Shown here in pieces: positions 44,065 through 52,192 of a stretch of DNA of 64,000 bases (positions are counted from its first letter, which is position 1; the number at the start of each line of letters is the position of its first letter). The notes beneath the pieces are model-generated. The model was not told where the DNA came from. It made no database searches and saw nothing but the letters and a program-made list of their open reading frames with translations. The DNA is taken from NCBI GenBank assembly GCA_963823535.1, contig CAWGLZ010000005.1, positions 1-64,000 of the forward strand. The letters run 5' to 3'. Source of the stretch: RPQJ01 sp963823535. Lineage in GTDB: Bacteria; Pseudomonadota; Gammaproteobacteria; Steroidobacterales; Steroidobacteraceae. Both the position numbers and the translations under genes were made by a program.

Positions 44065-44886
44065 CTAGCGGCAGTTGCGCTTCGGCATCGAGTGGATGTC
44101 GTGCACCTTGCCGCTGCGGAACGTCACCGAGAGGCATTGCCCGGAACCGCCGTTCCAGTAGCTCTCGACGCGGTGATCGGACTCGTTGCGGTAGCTGTCC
44201 ACCTTGCGGAATCCGCGCCGGTCGAGCTCGCGGCGTGCGTAGTCGTTGTCCTGGTAGACGAGATCGTCGACGCTCGAATAGGCCGCGTAGCCGGCACCAT
44301 GATGGTTCGCCGGGCGATAGCCAGTTTCGTATCCCCGCTGGCGCGAACCGTCCTCATAGCCCTTCGCATAGGCGTCGGTCCGCGAATAGTTGTGATAACC
44401 GGCTGAATAGAGTCCGTCGCGGAAGCCCCGCTCGTACTCCGACTCTGACTGCTTGTCGTTGTAGTGCTTGCGGTCCTCATGGTGGTGGGAATTGTGGGCG
44501 AGGGCCACCGCGCCGATCACTGCGGCGGCGCCGAGCACGACTGCGGCCGCTTCCCCGTCTGTCGTTCCGCCGCTGGCCTGCGTGCCCGACTGGTTGCAGT
44601 CGAAATTCGGCGTGTCGACGATGGATTCGAACCGGCCGTTCATCGTCACCACCGAGAGGCAGTCCTTGCGGCTGTTGTTCCACCAGTAGGACCAGGATCG
44701 ATCGTCGCCCGGTGACATGCTGACGCGGTGGTAGCCCTGTGACTCCAGGGCCCGCTGCCCGTCGTAGACCTTGGAACCGACGAGTCCGGAGACGCCGGAA
44801 GGTACTTTGGCATCCGCCGGCGACGGCATCAGGAAGGCCGATGCGGCTGCGAGGAGGGCAATGGCCAGGAGGTGTCGTCGATGCAT
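44065..44886 (-). CDS. secreted protein with two copies of the Cys-containing domain and a central Tyr/Gly repeat
   Basis: ATG 44886 follows CGGAGA. A signal peptide (to ADA, residue 26) is followed by domain copy 1 at 31-97 (GLVGSKVYDGQRALESQGYH, YWWNNSRKDC, GRFESIV, FDC). A hydrophobic Ala/Gly stretch at about 113-130 could span or pack in a membrane. Residues 151-191 are Tyr/Gly repeats (YERGFRDG, AYAKGYEDG, RGYETGYR). Copy 2 occupies 205-272 (VDDLVYQDN, RRGFRK, YWNGGSGQC, KRNC). The protein converges on the L,D-transpeptidase gene, 19 bases between stops. No named family is recognised; a cell-wall structural or binding role is inference. Confidence 0.78.
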   Translation of the reverse strand: MHRRHLLAIALLAAASAFLMPSPADAKVPSGVSGLVGSKVYDGQRALESQGYHRVSMSPGDDRSWSYWWNNSRKDCLSVVTMNGRFESIVDTPNFDCNQSGTQASGGTTDGEAAAVVLGAAAVIGAVALAHNSHHHEDRKHYNDKQSESEYERGFRDGLYSAGYHNYSRTDAYAKGYEDGSRQRGYETGYRPANHHGAGYAAYSSVDDLVYQDNDYARRELDRRGFRKVDSYRNESDHRVESYWNGGSGQCLSVTFRSGKVHDIHSMPKRNCR

Positions 44887-45150
44887 GGTGTCTCCGGGCA
44901 CGTGGGACGGGTTGCCGAACGAACCCGGACCGTATTGCCTGGACGGATCGGGGTCTATCCGAAAAGCGAACGACCGGCGCGCTGGCCCCAATGGCCGGTG
45001 ACCTTGCCGTGCCGTGGCGCTGGCGCTATGGTAAATACGTAGTTGCCGCGGGTCCGGGCCAATCCTTAGATCGACCCGGCATGCTGCAGTCATGGGCCGG
45101 GGCTCTCGCGTCGTGAAAAGGCGACGCACGCCCAAGCTGGGGGGATTGCC

Positions 45151-46620
45151 ATGACCCGAATCATCACCCTGTTATTCGCAGCCGTCTCGTGCCTGCCGCT
45201 CGGCGCATTCGCCGAGAGTGCGCAGTCCATCCTGGAGACAGCCCGCCAGCGCCAGCTAGAGCGCTGGAATGGAGTCGACAGCTACCTGGTCGAGCAGACC
45301 ATGGCCGGCCAGCGGTCGACCACGATTTTCGAGCGAGTCGAAGCCAAGGGGCCCGACGGCAAGGCGTACACAAAGTTCCGGACTTATCGCGGCAGCGCCT
45401 CGGGCACGGGCCCCGGCCCCGGTGGGCGGAAATTGACGCCCGAGGAACTCGAGATCTTTGCCGACGCCGCCGAGATGACCGGGGAGGCGCAGGCCAAGGG
45501 GATCGAGGACGGTCTCGAGCAGGCGGGCCTGCCCCGTGGTTTGCTCGCCGCCAGCGGTTCCGACCCGACCGCGACGTTCGATCCGCGCGTGATGATGGGC
45601 GCCAATGCCACCTTCCTGCGTGGGGCGGCCGACGCCGAGCGCGCCAATGCGGCCGAGAGGCGCCGTGATGCAGCCGAGGCTGACCCGATGGCGGAATTCG
45701 CCAGCCGGGCGCGCCTCGTCGGGACAGAACAGGTCGACGGGCGCAGCGCGTTCCATCTGCGGGTGGAGGACCTGAATCAGGTTCAGCAGGTGGACGGTGA
45801 GCAGTTCACGCTGCAGAGCGCCAGTCTGTGGCTGGACTCGAAGGAGTACGTGCCGTTGCGCACACGCACGGAGGGTGTGGCGACGGCGGACGGCGAGTCG
45901 CGCGAGTTCACCATCGAGAGACACGACTCGGATTACCGCAACGTGGCCGGCAGCCGGATGTACGAGCCCTTTCGCCAGGTCGTGCGGATTGCCGGCGTCA
46001 TGAACGCGGAGCAGCAGGCGCAGATGCGCGAGGCGCAGGCGCAGATGGCCGACATGGAACAGCAGCTGGCCGGGATGCCGGCGGCCCAGCGCCAGATGGT
46101 CATGAACCAGATGGGGCCGCAGATGCAGATGATGAAGAGCATGGCCTCGGGCGGCGGCTTCGAGACCGTGATCGAGGTACACCGGATGATTGCGAACCCG
46201 ACGGCCGCGCAGTTGAGCCCCTCGGGTGCGGCGGCCGTCGCTGCAGTTCCAGCGGCCTCTTCAGCTGCAGCGCAGGCCGCGTCGGTGGCGCCTGCGGCGC
46301 CGATGGCCTCGCAGGCTGCGGCGAGCGCGCCGGCCGGGAATGACGGCGTATCCCGGGACGCCGAGGCACTGCAGCGGGAGCAGCAGGCCTGCCTGCAGGC
46401 GAAGGTGGACAAGGCGCAGGCGGCACAGAAGACCAAGCGTGGCTTTGGAAGCCTGCTGAACGCTGCCTCTCGCGTCGCGGGCATGATGGGCAGCCAGGAA
46501 CTCGCGAAGACGGCCGGCGACGTCTACTCGGCGAATGCGACGGCCGAGGATCTCTCCTCGGCGGCGCGTGACCTGGGCTTGACCGAGGACGACATCGAGA
46601 GCTGCAAGAACCCGGGTTAG
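45151..46620 (+). CDS. secreted Met/Gln/Ala-rich protein of unknown function
   Basis: The 489-residue protein has a signal peptide ending GAFAES (about residue 21). Residues 25-290 are a mixed domain with VDSYLVEQTMAGQRSTTIFE, HLRVEDLNQVQQVDGEQFTL, SLWLDSKEYVPLRTRTEGVA and MYEPFRQVVRI, recalling the beta scaffold of LolA-like outer-membrane lipoprotein carriers. Then comes a helical stretch rich in Gln and Met (QQAQMREAQAQMADMEQQL, then QMGPQMQMMKSMA), an Ala/Pro low-complexity linker (about 360-410) and a charged C-terminal helix region ending EDDIESCKNPG. The Met-rich part might bind copper, but that is speculation. GGGGGG precedes the ATG. Confidence 0.75.
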   Translation: MTRIITLLFAAVSCLPLGAFAESAQSILETARQRQLERWNGVDSYLVEQTMAGQRSTTIFERVEAKGPDGKAYTKFRTYRGSASGTGPGPGGRKLTPEELEIFADAAEMTGEAQAKGIEDGLEQAGLPRGLLAASGSDPTATFDPRVMMGANATFLRGAADAERANAAERRRDAAEADPMAEFASRARLVGTEQVDGRSAFHLRVEDLNQVQQVDGEQFTLQSASLWLDSKEYVPLRTRTEGVATADGESREFTIERHDSDYRNVAGSRMYEPFRQVVRIAGVMNAEQQAQMREAQAQMADMEQQLAGMPAAQRQMVMNQMGPQMQMMKSMASGGGFETVIEVHRMIANPTAAQLSPSGAAAVAAVPAASSAAAQAASVAPAAPMASQAAASAPAGNDGVSRDAEALQREQQACLQAKVDKAQAAQKTKRGFGSLLNAASRVAGMMGSQELAKTAGDVYSANATAEDLSSAARDLGLTEDDIESCKNPG

Positions 46621-46638
46621 CCGGGCACGACTCGCCGT

Positions 46639-48546
46639 TTACGGCCCGGCCAGCGGCAGCTCCAGCCTCGTTGCGTGCGTCGCGCTGTGGTGAATCCGGT
46701 GGCGCTGGGCCCGGTAGGCCTCCGACGGCGCCGACATGATCGACGGTACGAAGGTCTGCGGGTTGCGGTCGTAGAGCGGGAACCACGTGCTCTGGACCTG
46801 GACCATCAGCCGGTGGCCGCGCTTGAAGACGTGGTTCGCGTCCGGCAGTGGCACGCGGTACTCGAGCACCGTGTCGGGTTTCAGCGGCTTCGGTTCCTCC
46901 AGTGACTCGCGGTAGCGGCCGCGAAAGATGTCGGCCGTCACCATGATCTGCATGCCGCCACGCTCGGCGTCCTCCGCGTCCTGGTCGGGGAACACGTCGA
47001 TCAGCTTGACCACCCAGTCGGCATCGGTACCGGTCGTTTCTGCGTACAAGATGGCCGTGCCGGGTCCGCGGAGGGCGAGGTCCTGCTCCAGCGGCTCGCT
47101 GACCCACGTCACGACGTCGGGCCGGCCGTCGACGAAGCGCTGGTCCTCGGTCAGCCAGCGACGCCACGCGGCGATCGTCCCCGGGTCGTCGTAATTCACG
47201 CCGACGAACGGCCGCGGTGCCTGCGGCACGGGCCTGGCCGGGTCGGAGACATACTCCGTCATCGCGTTCGGCTCGGTCGGCGCCTTGAAGCCGAGGCGGC
47301 CACCGGACTGCAGGTAGAGCTTTCGCGGTGCCTGGATCGCCGGCCAGCGGTCATACGTGCGCCAGCGGTTGGCGCCGGTCTCGAACGCAGTGACGGGCGC
47401 CGGCGGCGGCACGGCCTTGCCCTTGAGGAAATGATCGAGGAAGGGCACGAGTACGTCTTCGCGGAAGCGCTTGCTGGTGTCCTCGTCGAACGTCAGCGGC
47501 CCGAGGCTCAGGCCCTTGCCGAAGTGCTGGCCGTGGGACCACGGCCCGATGGCGAGGAAGTTGGCATCGTTGGTCGTGTCGTGACGCTCGAGCGCCGCAT
47601 ACGCCGCCGGTGCGCCGTAGATGTCCTCCTGGTCCCACTGCCCATGGACGTGCAGCGTCGGTACGCGTCGCGGCGGAGTGTCGAACCACTGGTCCGCCGC
47701 GCAGGCCTTCCAGTAGGGTCCGTAGGCCGGGTACTTCATCAGCGTGGTCCACATCTCGTGGCGGGCATCGGTCAGCGCGCCGACGCCGCCCTCGGCGGAG
47801 CCGAGGCCCAGGTACCACGTATAGAGATCGCGCGTCGGATAGGGGTAGGGCGCGTCGCTGCCCGGACGGGTCTCCATGTCGTAGATGAACTCGAACGCGT
47901 AGGCCATGCGAAACGCGCCCCAGTGGAACCAGTCATCGGCCTTCCAGACGTCGACGACCGGATTCGACGCTACGGCGGCGACCAGCGCCGGATGTGGGTC
48001 GCGCAGGGCCGCGAGCACCAGCCATCCGGGATACGAAGTGCCCCAGATGCCGACACGGCCGTCGTGGCCCGCGACATTCCCGACCAGCCAGTCGATGGTG
48101 TCCCAGGCGTCGGTGGTCTCGTCGGTGTCCGAGCGGTTGAACTCGCCGCGCGGCACCCGGTACATGGCGTAAGTCCCCTCGGACTTGTGTCGGCCGCGGA
48201 TGTCCTGCGTCACGAAGATGTAGCCGCCGCCCGCGAATCCAGCGCCCCGCATCACCTCGAGGCTGGTGGTAGCCCGCTTGCCGAGAAACCGCGTGGCATC
48301 GTAGGGCGTGCGCTGCAGCAGGATCGGCATGGGGCCGGTCGTGTGCTTCGGCGTGACGACCAGCGTGTAGAGTTTCGTGCCGTCGCGCATGGGCACCATG
48401 AACTCCCGCAGCGTGAAATCATCTGCCGGGAAGGCCTCGCGGAGCGACGACTTCTCGCCGGGCTCGTCGGCGGCCCAGGTGGGAAGGGGAGCCAGGGCCG
48501 CTGGCGACAGGGCCAGGGCGAGTGCCCACCCGGCGAAGTTGTTCAT
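46639..48546 (-). CDS. CocE/NonD-family secreted hydrolase (X-Pro dipeptidyl-peptidase-like)
   Basis: ATG 48546 follows GAGGA, and the signal peptide ends PTWAA (about residue 26). The N-terminal alpha/beta hydrolase has MRDGTKLYTLVVTPK, LLQRTPYDATR, VTQDIRGRHKSEG and the nucleophile motif GIWGTSYPGW with Ser171; Asp is in HVHGQWDQED and His in GPWSHGQH. The C-terminal jelly-roll (residues 450-635) contains VTWVSEPLEQDLALRGP and GHRLMVQVQSTWFPLYDRNPQ. The family includes cocaine esterase, glutaryl acylases and X-Pro peptidases; the true substrate is unknown. The 635-residue length is normal. It is divergent from the kinase-fold operon with 171 bases between starts. Confidence 0.92.
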   Translation of the reverse strand: MNNFAGWALALALSPAALAPLPTWAADEPGEKSSLREAFPADDFTLREFMVPMRDGTKLYTLVVTPKHTTGPMPILLQRTPYDATRFLGKRATTSLEVMRGAGFAGGGYIFVTQDIRGRHKSEGTYAMYRVPRGEFNRSDTDETTDAWDTIDWLVGNVAGHDGRVGIWGTSYPGWLVLAALRDPHPALVAAVASNPVVDVWKADDWFHWGAFRMAYAFEFIYDMETRPGSDAPYPYPTRDLYTWYLGLGSAEGGVGALTDARHEMWTTLMKYPAYGPYWKACAADQWFDTPPRRVPTLHVHGQWDQEDIYGAPAAYAALERHDTTNDANFLAIGPWSHGQHFGKGLSLGPLTFDEDTSKRFREDVLVPFLDHFLKGKAVPPPAPVTAFETGANRWRTYDRWPAIQAPRKLYLQSGGRLGFKAPTEPNAMTEYVSDPARPVPQAPRPFVGVNYDDPGTIAAWRRWLTEDQRFVDGRPDVVTWVSEPLEQDLALRGPGTAILYAETTGTDADWVVKLIDVFPDQDAEDAERGGMQIMVTADIFRGRYRESLEEPKPLKPDTVLEYRVPLPDANHVFKRGHRLMVQVQSTWFPLYDRNPQTFVPSIMSAPSEAYRAQRHRIHHSATHATRLELPLAGP

Positions 48547-48717
48547 GGTGTCCTCGGGCGCGGTGGCACGTATTGCGTGCGTTGCGGGCCATCTTGCCCG
48601 ATTCGATCGCGGCTGGCACCGCATGGCGTCCGGGCGGCATTGCATTGATGTGGCACCGGGTCTGGGGGAGCATAGGGTCCCGCCGTACCCTGCCATGACC
48701 TGCACGGCACACGAACA

Positions 48718-49623
48718 ATGAGTGTCAATCCCGCGGACCTGCAGGCGCTCGACGCCGAGATGACGCGCGCGTTTGCGACCGGCGACGCTTCCCGCCTCGA
48801 AGTGCTGGGCTACGGGGAGATCACGACCGTCGTGGTCTGCACGTCGGGCGGCCGGCAATACGCGTGCAAACGGCTGCCGACATTTGCCGCCGTCCAGCCG
48901 GCGGAGCGCTACATCGCATTGTTCGACGAGTACGTCACCACCCTGGCGACGAGCGGTGTAGCGGTCGTGCCTTCGAGGCTTCAGCGGTTGACGCGGGACG
49001 ACGGGACCGTCGTGCTCTACTGCGTGCAGCCGGTGCTGCCCGCCCGCCAACTGGCGGTGCGGGTGATCGAGCGCAGCAACGACGCGCAGGCACTGCGGCT
49101 GTTTGAGACGGTCCTGGGCCGGATTCTGGCGGCCGTCTCGCCGCGCGTCGGCGTGGACGGCCAGTTGTCCAACTGGATGGTCGACGGGGACGACGTGCTG
49201 TTCCTCGACGTCACCACGCCGATGCTGAAGGACGCAGCAGGACGCGACCGACTGGATACCGGGTTGTTCCTGGCCGCGGTGCCGCCACCGGTACGACCGC
49301 TGTTTCGCCGCTTCGTGGTGCATCAGGTGATCGACAAGTACCACGACCCGCGCGGCGTCGTGCTGGATCTCGTCGCCAACCTGATCAAGGAGGGCCAGGG
49401 GCACCGCATTGCGCCGTTCGTGGAAGTTGCCAACCGGTGCCTGTCACCGCCGCTCGACGACGGCGAGGTGCGTCGCTACTACCAGAGCGATGCACGCGTG
49501 TGGACAGCCTGGCAGGCCATGCGGCGCTGCGATCGATGGGTACGCACCCGCCTGATGGGCAGGCCCTACCCCTTTCTGCTGCCCGGCCGCATCGAGCGGC
49601 ATGTTGCCCGCTCGAAGGCGTAG
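48718..49623 (+). CDS. kinase-fold (aminoglycoside phosphotransferase-like) protein, DUF6206-like
   Basis: The 301-residue protein is cytoplasmic and shows small-molecule kinase features: a Gly-rich loop LGYGEITTVVV, a putative ATP Lys in YACKRLP (Lys51), a catalytic-loop-like VDGQLSNW (Asp147, Asn152) and LFLDVTTP with Asp164 in place of the DFG Asp. It also resembles what I remember as DUF6206, but I cannot confirm this. There is no clear Shine-Dalgarno before ATG 48718. The aminotransferase follows by 32 bases and the C69 hydrolase after it, so all three probably work on one nitrogen-containing compound. Confidence 0.75.
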   Translation: MSVNPADLQALDAEMTRAFATGDASRLEVLGYGEITTVVVCTSGGRQYACKRLPTFAAVQPAERYIALFDEYVTTLATSGVAVVPSRLQRLTRDDGTVVLYCVQPVLPARQLAVRVIERSNDAQALRLFETVLGRILAAVSPRVGVDGQLSNWMVDGDDVLFLDVTTPMLKDAAGRDRLDTGLFLAAVPPPVRPLFRRFVVHQVIDKYHDPRGVVLDLVANLIKEGQGHRIAPFVEVANRCLSPPLDDGEVRRYYQSDARVWTAWQAMRRCDRWVRTRLMGRPYPFLLPGRIERHVARSKA

Positions 49624-49655
49624 ATTGACGTTTGAGGGAGGCAGAGGAGACGTCG

Positions 49656-50948
49656 ATGACCGAACCGAGAGCGATGCCGCCGTGGGATTCACCGGTCCAT
49701 TCCGAACGCAAGCGGCGCATCCTCGCCCTGGCCCACGACTATCTCATCCCTGGCCGCGTTGAGACCTTCCTCGGCCTGGGAATCTCGCTGGTGATCGGCC
49801 GCCGCGAGGGCTACCGCTTCTGGGACGTCGACGGGCGCGAGTTCATGGATTTCCACCTGAACGGCGGCACCTACAGCCTCGGTCATCGCCACCCGGCGTT
49901 GGTACAGGTCCTCGCGGATGCGCTGCAGACCCTGGACATCGGCAATCACCATTTCCCGAGCGAGGCCAGGGCGGAACTCGCCGCGAAGCTTGCGGCGTGC
50001 ACGCCGGGCGACCTGCACTACACCGTGTTCACGAGCGGCGGCGGCGAAGCGGTGGACGTTGCCATCAAGTCGGCGCGACGTTTCACCGGCCGCCGCCGGA
50101 TCGTGGCGATGGCGGCCGGTTACCACGGCCACACCGGCCTCGCGGGCGCTGCGGGGGACGATACCAACGCGCGCTACTTCGTCAGCGACTATCCAGGCGA
50201 GTTCACCAGGGTCCCCTTCAACGACCTCGACGCGATGCGCGTCGCACTGCAGGGCCACGACGTCGCGGCCGTGATTCTGGAGACCATTCCCGCGACCTGT
50301 GGCTTCCCGGTCCCTGCCGATGACTACCTGCCGGGGGTCGCCAGTCTCTGCCGCGAATATGGAGCGCTCTACATTGCGGACGAGGTGCAGAGCGGCCTAG
50401 GCCGCACGGGCTGGCTGTGGGGCGTCGACGCCTGGGGTGTCGAACCGGACATCCTCGTCACCGGCAAGGGTCTGTCGGGCGGCCTGTACCCGGTCGCCGC
50501 GGCCGTGCTGCGCAAGGATGTCGGGCGCTGGCTCACGGACAACGGCTGGGGTCACGTCTCGACCTTCGGCGGCGCCGAACCGGGCTGCGTGGTGGCGTCG
50601 CGGGTTCTCGATCTGTGCCGGGAGCCGCGCACGATGGCCCACGTCGCCGAGATCTCGGATTACCTGTACGCGGGACTGGCCGACATTCGCGCGCGTCTCG
50701 GCTACCTCGAGGAGATCCGCCGCAAGGGGCTGGTGATGGGGCTGGTCTTCGATTCGCCGACCGGCGGCGTACGAATGATGTCGGCGCTCTTCGAACAAGG
50801 CATCTGGGCGATCGTCGCCGGCTTCGATCAGTCCGTGCTGCAGTTCAAGCCTGGCCTTCTGGTCGATCGTGCCTACTGCGACGAGGCGCTGGCGCGATTC
50901 GAATCGGCCCTGAAGGCGGCCAAGGGCGCGGGCAACGTCGCCCGCTGA
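49656..50948 (+). CDS. class III PLP-dependent aminotransferase
   Basis: ATG 49656 follows AGAGGAGA. The 430-residue protein has the class III signature ADEVQSGLGRTGWLWGVDAWGVEPDILVTGKGLSGG, with the PLP-binding Lys in VTGKGLSGG. GTYSLGHRHPALVQ, VFTSGGGEAVDVAIKSARR and AGYHGHTG are the cofactor and substrate loops. Members transfer amino groups of omega-amino acids, GABA, ornithine and similar, or are GSA-mutase-like. The substrate is unknown. It is the middle gene of the kinase-fold/aminotransferase/C69 operon, 10 bases before the next ATG. Confidence 0.9.
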   Translation: MTEPRAMPPWDSPVHSERKRRILALAHDYLIPGRVETFLGLGISLVIGRREGYRFWDVDGREFMDFHLNGGTYSLGHRHPALVQVLADALQTLDIGNHHFPSEARAELAAKLAACTPGDLHYTVFTSGGGEAVDVAIKSARRFTGRRRIVAMAAGYHGHTGLAGAAGDDTNARYFVSDYPGEFTRVPFNDLDAMRVALQGHDVAAVILETIPATCGFPVPADDYLPGVASLCREYGALYIADEVQSGLGRTGWLWGVDAWGVEPDILVTGKGLSGGLYPVAAAVLRKDVGRWLTDNGWGHVSTFGGAEPGCVVASRVLDLCREPRTMAHVAEISDYLYAGLADIRARLGYLEEIRRKGLVMGLVFDSPTGGVRMMSALFEQGIWAIVAGFDQSVLQFKPGLLVDRAYCDEALARFESALKAAKGAGNVAR

Positions 50949-50958
50949 GCCACGCTCG

Positions 50959-52158
50959 ATGTGCGACACCCTGGTCCGCGTCCTCGACGATCGCGTGCTG
51001 TTCGCCAAGAACAGCGACCGCGATCCCAACGAGGCGCAGTTCCTGGACTGGCAGCCGCGCCGCGCGCATCTGGTGGGCGAGCCGCTGCGCTGCACCTGGA
51101 TCACGATCCCGCAGGTCCGGGAGACCCACGCCGTGCTCCTCAGCCGGCCGTTCTGGATGTGGGGCGCCGAGATCGGCGCCAACGAGCACGGTGTGGTCAT
51201 CGGCAACGAGGCCGTCTTCACCCGTCAGCCGTACGCGGCCACCGGATTGACCGGCATGGACCTGCTGCGCCTCGGGCTGGAGCGGGGCGCCACGGCCGGG
51301 CAAGCGGTCGAGGTGATCACCGAACTGCTCGCGATCCACGGGCAGGGTGGTGGTTGCGGCCACGAGGACCGGAGCTTCACCTATCACAACAGCTTCCTGG
51401 TGGCGGATCCGCGGGGTGCGTTCGTGCTCGAGACGGCGGGTCGACGCTGGGAGGCGGAGCGCGTGAGCGGGGCCCGGTCGATCTCGAACGGCCTGACCCT
51501 GCCTGGAATGGTCGAGCAGCGCGACCGGATCAGGACGCACGTGTCCGACTGCCAGGCCCGCCAGGCAATAACCGCTGTCGCAGCCGAGCAAGCGAGGGAC
51601 GCCGGCGACCTGGCGCGAGTGCTGCGCGACCATGGCGGGTCCGCGGAACCCACGTACCGATGGCTGAACGGCGCGATGGCGGCCCCCTGCATGCATGCGG
51701 GCGGTCTGCTCGCAGCCTCGCAGACGACCGCCTCCTGGCTGGCAGAGCTGCAGCCGGACAAGGTCCGGCACTGGGTCACCGGTACTGCGGCGCCCTGCAC
51801 CGGGCTCTTCAAGCCGGTCCGCGTGGACAGCCCCGTCGACCTCGGTCCGACGCCGACTGAGCGAGCGGACCCGGCGAGCCTCTGGTGGCGTCACGAGCGC
51901 CTGCACCGCCGGGTGATGCGCGACCCGTCGCGCCTGATGCCGCTGTTCATCGGCGAGCGCGACGCGGTCGAGGCGCGCTGGTGGGCTGCGCCACCGGAAC
52001 CACAGGCAGCATTTGCGGAGGCCGACCGACGCCTCGCGGAGTGGACGGCCCGGGTCGCGGAGGTACAGGGGCAGGACACCCGTCCGTACTGGGTTCGGCG
52101 CTACTGGCGCGTTCGCGACCGACGCGCGTCGTTTACCGACCTGCATCAGCGCGAATGA
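50959..52158 (+). CDS. C69-family Ntn-hydrolase (secernin/dipeptidase-like)
   Basis: The 399-residue protein begins MCDTLVRVLDD, so Cys2 becomes the N-terminal nucleophile after Met removal. LFAKNSDRDPNEAQFLDWQP is the C69/secernin signature, and GANEHGVVIGNEAVFTRQP, FTYHNSFLVAD and ISNGLTLPG follow as in related acyl-transferases. The enzymes cleave dipeptides or amide side chains. The ATG lies 10 bases after the aminotransferase stop with no own Shine-Dalgarno, which suggests translational coupling. It may hydrolyse an amide formed or used by the other two enzymes; this is inference. Confidence 0.88.
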   Translation: MCDTLVRVLDDRVLFAKNSDRDPNEAQFLDWQPRRAHLVGEPLRCTWITIPQVRETHAVLLSRPFWMWGAEIGANEHGVVIGNEAVFTRQPYAATGLTGMDLLRLGLERGATAGQAVEVITELLAIHGQGGGCGHEDRSFTYHNSFLVADPRGAFVLETAGRRWEAERVSGARSISNGLTLPGMVEQRDRIRTHVSDCQARQAITAVAAEQARDAGDLARVLRDHGGSAEPTYRWLNGAMAAPCMHAGGLLAASQTTASWLAELQPDKVRHWVTGTAAPCTGLFKPVRVDSPVDLGPTPTERADPASLWWRHERLHRRVMRDPSRLMPLFIGERDAVEARWWAAPPEPQAAFAEADRRLAEWTARVAEVQGQDTRPYWVRRYWRVRDRRASFTDLHQRE

Positions 52159-52192
52159 GCCGAGTTCCGCGAGCGCTGAATCCCGGTCACGA

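Noticed and set aside
46639..49404. 921-residue ORF as the start of the CocE-type hydrolase
   Set aside because: The signal peptide and ribosome binding site at 48546 give the correct start; the rest overlaps the kinase-fold gene on the other strand.
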